Shown: positions 56,371 through 64,000 of the stretch, piece after piece
Layout: each line of letters opens with the position of its first letter
Position numbering within the stretch: position 1 is the first letter of the stretch
Source: Lottia gigantea
Lineage: Eukaryota > Mollusca > Gastropoda > Lottiidae
Length of the DNA stretch: 64,000 nucleotides
Assembly: GCF_000327385.1 (NCBI RefSeq)
Contig: NW_008710807.1
Location: 719,184 to 783,183 of the forward strand
Direction: 5' to 3'
Notes under the pieces: model-generated
The model's input: only the letters and a program-made list of their open reading frames with translations
The model's database searches: none
Told to the model about the DNA's origin: nothing
Made by a program: the position numbers and the translations under genes

Positions 56371-58104
56371 ATTATAAAACGTAAGTGTATGGTCTATGTG
56401 GGTCGGTGGCATACCTGACAATACAACACCAAAGAGAGATGTTAGCTCATTGTGTTTTATAATATCAGAGTTCTGTACCTATCCTGGTGATCTGTGGTCC
56501 AAGTAACACCCTTTCACAAAGGCGAAAGCGGTACCAACGTATCTGACCTGAATCAAAAAAAACTATACCAGAAAGTACCAATGTCAAACCGCATCTTACA
56601 TTGTATCAAGTCTTAACTGAACTGAACCGAAATTTGTGATTTTCAAATCTGATTTCAGACGATCTCAGTTCGTTATTCTTTCAAAGGCAATCACAATTTG
56701 ATCAAGATGTAATTGCTTTATGTTGAATGCTTAAAGTCTCCGATTTGTGAAAAAAAATAGAGAAAATATAATCTCGCCAACCCGTAGTCTTACAGTTTAA
56801 AATTTGTTGAACTCATCACCCGGTGATACTTTTCTTTGGAGAAGTTTACTACAAGACAACTTTTACTCTCGATATTGACTAAAGTTTGATTAACGGAATT
56901 GTTTTGTATATTCTTCGTTTTGTGACGTGTTGTAAACGCATATTATTGGCAACAGTGTTTTGAGTTTTGACTCAATGAAACTGTACATATGTAATAGTAT
57001 GTTGTTCTGGCTTGTGTTAGTGGAGTAAATGTTTCCAATCTACCCAACATAAATATTGTTATATCTACATAACATGTGACCTTCTCATTGACACATAGCT
57101 TGTGTTTATCCATGTCAAGGTTATTGCTCTGTTCACTTTCACATACGTTTCATTCTCGACTTCTGCTGAACTGCACTTTTCTAAGTCACAAAAATTAATG
57201 ACTTAATTGAACTTAATTGCTGGTTACCTTTCTGAACTGGTTAGGCCAACGTTCAAGTATTCGCTACCCATATATCGTTAACGAAGTCTGCATCCGTCAA
57301 GGGAAACCAATCTTGTTAATCAGGCGATATATACCAGTTCAATGTAAAATGTATGTATGGTTTCCACGTCGATGGTAGTTCACTGTCTTATAGAGTTAAA
57401 ATGCACTGGAAATCATAATCCCTGTTTTCGGACAACCTTCCAACCCGTTCAATTGTAGCTAGCCCTATCAGTTTTCAAAATGAAATTCAGCGTACGATGA
57501 ACGTAGTCAATTCCCGTACTTCTCCGTTTAATACCTAATGTGCATATCTGTTGATCGTCGATGTAAATTTGTACACGTTTCCACGGGTTGGGGATGATTC
57601 GTCAAATATGTCCCTTTAAATATTTAAACCGAACTCTAACGTACAATGTATCACTGTTTCAAGAAGAATAAATACGAATTGTTGTTATATTCCAACTGAG
57701 ATTGAAAAGTAAATGTTTCAGTTCTTCGTGTTTTTGTGAAATTTAATCCAAGTAAAGAAGTTTCGAAGTCATCAAGAAAGCCAGAAATAGGTTAATGTGC
57801 CAAACACATCTAAGCTGGTGTCAATTTTCAAAACTCATGCTTATCGCCAACATCATTGAAGTCTTAAAACGATTTGAAATTCTTGACATTTGTCTCCACT
57901 ATAGTTGCCCTATTTCCAGTTTTAATTGGTATATTTCTAAATTTGAATCATTGAACTACTTTTGTTACCACCCGGGTCTTTAATTTCTTTGCCGGTTTGG
58001 CGACATATTTTCATCTGATATTTTGGATGAGTTTATTTTTTAGGTGTAGCTTAGTTTTTAATATGTTGCTCTTAGTTGTAGATTGTAGGGGTTTGTGTCG
58101 TATT

Positions 58105-58420
58105 GAGCATCAGTAAGCATCAGTGGTGTCATCGATAACGCCATCAAATCAATCTATCTTTTTGGGTACCCCTGGAGTAAAACCTATAACAAGATTTGAG
58201 CAAGTTTAAGAAATCAGTGAGCATCAGCGTTGTCATCAATAATGTCAACAAATAAATTGCTGTTTCTGTTGCATGTTACCCCTATCATCATTATGGATAT
58301 CTGGTGCCCTCCAATGTAAGCTTATGCAGTATTGCGTATCAGTGAGCATCAGCGTTGTCATCGATAATGTCTACAAACCAATTGCTGTTTCTGTTGCATT
58401 TACCACTATATTTAAGAGTT
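58105..58420 (+). repeat. Degenerate tandem repeat of about 100-130 bp, three copies
   Basis: GAGCATCAGCGTTGTCATC and AATTGCTGTTTCTGTTGCAT recur, with block starts near 58108, 58216 and 58343. Confidence 0.8.
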
Positions 58421-61089
58421 TCTTGTGTACCACTGACCACCCAATACAACTAACACCTGTATAAGAAGGCCATTCAAGGAAAACTAATTTATGTTACTTC
58501 AACCAAGTGAGTCCAACTTATACCCTCGTATTTTCAAGGTGTTGAAATTCTAATTGGGCATGATCTCCTAATGAATATTCATCGACAGACCTTGAAAACC
58601 CCTGACTGTATTATTCATTAGAGTAATACTTTATATTCTGACACTTCAAATATCTTCGGGTGTCTTTCAAGAAAGTCATAAAACTAGTGTGTGGTTTAAA
58701 TAGATCGACGTGTTTGTTTGTAAGAGGCATATCCAGTGGAAAAGAAATAAACTGAATGGAGTTTTAGGTTCCACTTTTCTGCACCTTATGGGCTAATGAA
58801 GACGGACCTCCAGAAGAAATGCAAGATTCAAATGTACCACATTTTGTATAAGTGGCGGACTATCCTCCGTAAAATGTTCACTGTCAAGAGCATTGGAGCG
58901 AATCAGCTGGAAGACAGGATTTTGGGGATTCCAAAATTAATTTTTATTCATTGAGTATTAAGAGTGAAGAAAATCACTGGCCAATGTCGCGAATAAAGAG
59001 ATCTGCAAAAATAATGGCTGTATAGATAAGGGACCAGGATCATAAGTGAAAATTACAAGTTTGAAGTTTAAGTTCAGTTTGATGTAATGGGTATAAGTAA
59101 TTTGATGTATGACCCGAGTTTATAGCCAATACACGTCACTCCACATCAAGTTTTATACTTTTTTGAAGTTTTATGTCTTATATGTAATTCATAAACATTT
59201 CGTTTAAGTCTCTACAGATCTATGAAGGTGTAGTTCCCACTTCTAAATTTGGATGACTTTCGTCAAAGTTAAATTGATTGCAGTTTCTACAATGATCTAC
59301 TGCTCTATAAGTATTTTAAAGGGAATTCTGAATATATTTTTCAGTCAACAGGTTGTGTGTATGCTATCGTAACTTATCTTTTGACATATTCAATCTTTTT
59401 TCTCGAGAAATTATATGATATTTCGAAATATCACAAGGGTGTGGACCTCAATAAACCAAAGTTTGTTCGCAGCCAATCCTTAAAGTCCTTATCTTGACAC
59501 GAGCTGAATGGAAAAATATCATTTTGTGAACTCTCAAACTTACACAAGAATTAGTCAGTGGCTTTTTTGATACAGGTTTCTACAATCCTCGTACACGTTT
59601 TATATAATTTTTGCCATTTGAAGATTAATATTTCAATTAAAAACCCATTTACAACTTTTATATTGGCTACCTGGATTCTGCCAAAGTGATGTGGACTTGA
59701 CAGACAGATAAGCAATGGTAGTTTCCGTTATGTTTTTCGGTTGTTGAGACTTTGCAATACCAAGCAAATGACAGTTATTAGTCCCAACTCTGTCACCAGT
59801 TCTTGAATGTTTGAATAAATTATTTTTTATGAATAAAAATTTTTTTTCCGGTGAAATTTGGCGACAGTATTTATTTAAAACTTGACTTTTATATTTGAAA
59901 GTTTGTACAAGGTTACATAAACATTGCATAGTATATTCATTTATTTCAATTTCAGATCGTATAACGTTAACCTGACAAATTCACACCTCGATGTCTTTGC
60001 CGATTATATCAAAATCCAGAGTCCTGGCCCTTGTTTCTCAAAAAATCTAACAATAAGTGTTAATTTTGCACCTGACTTGATTGATATTTTGAACCGAATT
60101 TTCCTTCGTTTATGAATGTAAAGGATAATCACATTTATGAATGAAACTTTTCATAATTTTCTACAAGTTTCCGTATTGCAGTTTCGGGTACACGTAATAT
60201 CCGTACCTTGTGTATTGTTTTTTTTTTTAAAAAAAAATAAGATAAAAGATCATTGGCATTCTTACTCATTTAAAAAAATCGATTCGACCGTATTTGTATT
60301 TCGGAGATTGCGATCAAAAAGGTCAAAAATTATATATTTTCTTCAGATTTTTGGAAAATTGGCTTGAACATGTATTTCTATTTCGGAGTTTCGTAATATC
60401 TTTACCAAGTGTATTTGTTTGTGGTCGACTGGGTCAAAACTCCGAACCTATACGATAACTAATATTAGTAAGTCACACGCATATGACAAACAGTATATTG
60501 ACTTATATATATTGTATATTGATATGATAATCTTACTAGACAGCCCTATAACCCCTACTTCACCTATCTTTATTAAGGTGTTAAAAACCTGGGCTCGAGG
60601 GTATTAGGTTTCCTATCTATATTGGTATCAGGATGTTGTTTATGTCGTCAATTTCAATATAAACTCGTGATTGACATTTCGGTCAAAATCGAAAGTTTTC
60701 TTATATTGAAGATCGTGGCAAATTGTTCTCATTTCGCTTCTATTTCATTTCATTTCGCCTCAAGTGACTACAATTTGCTGAGGACTGCAGAAAGTGCCCA
60801 AATAATGAAGATACTGTGGATCTGGCAAAATAATTGCATCTCATTGTATTCGTTGGTTTAATCATCTCACTAAGGTTTAGCATTTTGCTTTTTTCAATCG
60901 ATTTCCCTTCCACTAGATGCATGCTTTGTCCTGGATATTGATAAATAACACATCCATAGCTGAGTAATGCTTGCAGATAAATGTTAGTGTTAATTCTGGC
61001 CGCCGCATCCTCTATGTCTTACATAACATAATGTCCTCCAATCCCTAAACTCCCTTCGCTAGTGTTCCCATGCCTGTGCCAACTGTAGA

Positions 61090-61500
61090 ACTAGAAGATG
61101 CTTTCGTCAGTGGTGTGTACCAAGTTCCTCGGAGTTATCCGAGCCAGATAGAGATATGCGTCTGGTATTGCAGGTATTCCCCCCCCCCCCCCCACTCCAT
61201 CGTCAGTGGTATATAACACATGCTTTGGGTTCCCAAGCGTGTACTCACTGATGATCTAGAAGAGTTCTCCCGATACTCCCTTGTCAGTGGTACATCACAT
61301 ATACAAAGTTCCTAAGCCTAAAAACCTAAACCAAACTAGAATGGACTTGGTATAGTTCTTCCACCCCCCTTCGTCAAGGGGTGCGGACAATTGCTCACCA
61401 AAGAAATAAGAAAGAGTACTCTTGCTCGTCGGTGGTATTTAACTTGTACACCGTTCCCAAGCCTAAACCGAGCTAGAGCCAGATAAAGATATTGGCCTGG
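61090..61500 (+). repeat. Degenerate tandem repeat of about 100 bp, four copies, with poly-C run
   Basis: CGTCAGTGGTRTAT, GTTCCYAAGCCTAAA and GAGCCAGATA.AGATAT recur about four times; one copy holds a poly-C run (about 61175-61192). Confidence 0.75.
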
Positions 61501-62614
61501 TATTAATTATATACATGCTACCACCTGTGTGTAACTCTGTCACAATTGATTCAGTGTTGTATTATATTCTACATGTGGTCGCTGATCTTTACCAGAAAAT
61601 AGACCCGTTATTCAACCATTCTCATGATCTCAACTCAAACGTTTCGTAGATTTGATACGTTTTTTTGGTTGACTTGATATATTGTGCTGCAGCAGATTTT
61701 ATACGCGGTGTGGGTTTTATGACTCTGGATAAGCTCTAGTGATGTCGATGTGTTTTGACGATAGAGAGGTCGTAGTCAAGATAAAATCATTTTGAGCCCT
61801 AAAGAGTCATACTAACAAACCGTTGGAAGAACTGTGGACGAACACTGACGTTGTTTATATGTTATGACGTTATAAAGAAAGACAGTCTGATATTCCTGCC
61901 ACACTCTATAATGCAGCAACTAATTTGAATTGAAAGGCCTTACCGTTTCTTCTCAGTTGACGGTGCTGTGTATAACTCACCACAAGAGTACATGTATTTT
62001 ATATTTACATGTATGTATATAACGACGGATATTGCATTGCCAATAAGCTGTCCTACCATCATCATCATTTGCCAATACTAGCGTTATAAAAGGGACAGAG
62101 AGTGAACCCTGCGGTCTCTTGCTATACATCGATAGATGTTCAGACTTAGGACTGTGAATTGGATGGGTTTATATATGTCGGTTTGAAGGTTTCTCACTGT
62201 GATCAAACGCAAAACCCAATCTGTTAAAAGCATTTTGTTGCAAGGGTAATGCCCCTGAAACATATCACGATGTTACTGTGTTTAAAACAAACTTGGTAGT
62301 TGATCATACATTTGTCAACAACGTACTCTTTGATTTTTGCACGTGTTAAAAAGCATGTTATTGCATATTTTAAAATCCTAATTATAACCATACGTGATAT
62401 CAGTCTTTCCTTTAACATGAAATAATTACACACGTTAGAAGGCTAATTCATGCTCAAGAATGTTCTCGGCTATTCTTTTGGTCGACTGAGTGCACATGTA
62501 CTATGGCATATGATGCAATGTCATTGATACAGTACAAAATAGAAGAATTTGATACAAAATAATTTAACATTATTTAAACAAAATTTCGATGTACTAGTTG
62601 TTACTTATATACAC

Positions 62615-62705
62615 AAATACGCAGGCTGAGAATAGGTAAGTCGTCTGAAGATCGCATAGCGTGAAACTCTAAGTAACATGATTTAACTTCTGTTTTAATA
62701 TTTCT
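62615..62705 (+). repeat. Dispersed repeat (GTTGTCTGAAGATC family)
   Basis: GCTGAGAATAGGTAAGTCGT, CTGAAGATCGCATAGCGTGA and ACTCTAAGTAAC align with 22985-23075. Confidence 0.6.
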
Positions 62706-62814
62706 ACACAATACATGCGTACAAGATGGACATATTATGTTGCAGCGACCAAGTACATGGTCACAAGATGTACAGGTTATTACAGATTAAGAATAAGTAT
62801 AGATATAGATTTGT

Positions 62815-62945
62815 GAGACACCATAGCGATCAACAGTTGCGTATGGTTACGAATAAGAATGGCGTTCATTAGTTTCGAACTCATACTGGTACTCATGGCC
62901 ACCTTCATTATTCGCAACCGGTAATTGCTATAGTGTAAGGACGAC
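62815..62945. mobile_element. Palindromic MITE (GGTGCCCTCACACCA family), shortened copy
   Basis: ACACCATAGCGATCAACAGT, TTGCGTATGGTTACGAATAA and the right end GCAACCGGTAATTGCTATAG. The outer ends have decayed. Confidence 0.65.
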
Positions 62946-63473
62946 TTTTATTATTTGCAACTGTTAATCGCTATGATGTGATGGTACTTTGAGTTCTTTT
63001 TGACTGCGTTTCCTTGCTGTCTGTACATAATTCTCATACAACTCTTCGGCATTCAATGTATGTCAGAAATAACAATGGTGTTATGTTATTTGTGTTTGGA
63101 AACATACCAAACGTATACAAGAATAACACAAAACTTCGGCTATTATCTAGCTTTGTACTCAGTTAACTAGTTTATTGCAAAACACTACAAAGATAACTAT
63201 GACAAGGCACCGAAAATAAACCGTACTTATACCTGCCATTGTACCTATTAGCTGAGGCACGATAGTCCCGTACATCCAGTTGTATAATGCTAATTATTAA
63301 AGGTCTTTAGTGATCGAGAGTGGAATCGTAGAATCGATAGTCCGTTACATCCAGTCTTTAATGCTCATTATTAACGTATTTAACGATCATAGAATTGATG
63401 GCCCTTCCTTATAGACGTAATTTATATTTATGGTCACCATTTAATAATCGAAACTAAGAATCGAATAGCTCTT

Positions 63474-63653
63474 AAGGTGCCCTCACACCATAGATAATCA
63501 CCAGTTGCGTATGGTTGCGAATAATGAAAGTGGCCATGAGTTCCGAACGCAACTCACAACTCAGTTACATGAGAGTTGTGTTCGAAACTTATGACCGCTA
63601 TTCTTATTCGCAACCAGGCGCAACAAACGATCGCTATGGTGTGAGGGCACCTT
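63474..63653. mobile_element. Palindromic MITE (GGTGCCCTCACACCA family), full copy
   Basis: Terminal inverted repeats AAGGTGCCCTCACACCATAG and CTATGGTGTGAGGGCACCTT face each other across 180 bp. Inner arms are also palindromic (GTTGCGTATGGTTGCGAATA against TATTCTTATTCGCAACC). No transposase. It matches 18915-19095 inside eIF5B. Confidence 0.85.
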
Positions 63654-64000
63654 TACATACATACGTTATTTCTTTCGCGAACGTCTTTCCAGACGAGACA
63701 AGATATCGTAGGTGTTGTTATGATTTTAACATTAAAGCTAGTGGATTGTATACGTGGTTATTAACAAGTCTAAATTCTATTATATCATATTCTTTTCACC
63801 TTAAACATTGAATATGACTACCTTTTCAATTGCTGATATATTAAATACCCATTGACTTGAAGGTCGGTTGCGTCATGGTTAAAGAACTAGGCCATAATGC
63901 ACGAACGATCTTGATCTAAGCGCTAAGATATTCTTGACACTGTTAGAAGTTAAGACCCACGGACATCCTAACGTTAAGACCGTTTCGAATACGCCGACAG

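Larger units (their letters stand above)
54241..64000. other. Right flank, gene-free as far as can be seen
   Basis: AT-rich. A MITE (54675-54835), a dispersed segment near 55640-55720, three groups of degenerate tandem repeats (56070-56370, 58105-58420, 61090-61500), a poly-C run (about 61175-61192), a repeat at 62615-62705 and two MITEs at the right end. Stretches in between show neither splice-bounded coding frames nor recognised RNA genes. Confidence 0.5.

Noticed and set aside
1-64000. Retroelements, virus-like elements or Polintons
   Set aside because: No reverse transcriptase, integrase, capsid, envelope or polymerase-like frame and no long terminal repeats were recognised; the mobile elements seen are short MITE- and SINE-like pieces.

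Overview
The window is nuclear DNA of a bilaterian animal. It is AT-rich, has many GT-AG introns, abundant short palindromic and tRNA-like repeats, and no bacterial-style operons. The proteins (a nuclear-type IkappaB, eIF5B and Sprouty) fit an invertebrate, and a mollusc is my best guess. That placement is inference from general character, not from a database match.

Three protein genes can be read. (1) Minus strand, 11115 to 2587: a seven-exon gene for a 784-residue IkappaB-family protein with a long basic N-terminal region, six ankyrin repeats and a long C-terminal tail, closest in layout to the nuclear Bcl-3/IkappaB-zeta group. Its upstream region holds two textbook NF-kappaB sites, which suggests feedback control. 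(2) Plus strand, 13223 to 41799: a complete 25-exon gene for eIF5B, the GTPase that joins ribosomal subunits at the end of translation initiation. The joined exons give 1247 residues in one unbroken frame. (3) Plus strand, 51495 to 52277: a single-coding-exon Sprouty gene (260 residues), probably with an upstream non-coding exon. Genes 1 and 2 are divergent, with about 2.1 kb between their start codons. No operon-like functional link joins the three.

Region by region: 1-2586 is downstream of the IkappaB-like gene and holds minisatellites and a foldback element; 2587-11115 is the IkappaB-like gene with a 4.3-kb first intron; 11116-13222 is the divergent intergenic region with the kappaB sites, a SINE-like repeat and a G-tract/C-tract pair; 13223-43000 is eIF5B with repeat-filled introns; 43001-50600 is intergenic, with two weak coding candidates and a long hairpin between direct repeats; 50600-54240 is Sprouty with its untranslated regions; 54240-64000 is intergenic and dominated by degenerate tandem repeats and MITEs.

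The most unusual structure is in eIF5B. The 3' splice site of exon 19 plus the first 51 bases of that exon has been amplified into twelve 75-bp head-to-tail copies (23629-24504). Each copy carries a TAG acceptor directly followed by a donor-like GTAAAG, and each ends in an in-frame stop at the next acceptor. The spliceosome must choose the last of twelve near-identical acceptors, or remove the array stepwise. Other tandem arrays also touch splice sites of this gene (exons 6 and 12). No retroelement, virus-like element, tRNA gene, rRNA gene or CRISPR array was recognised.
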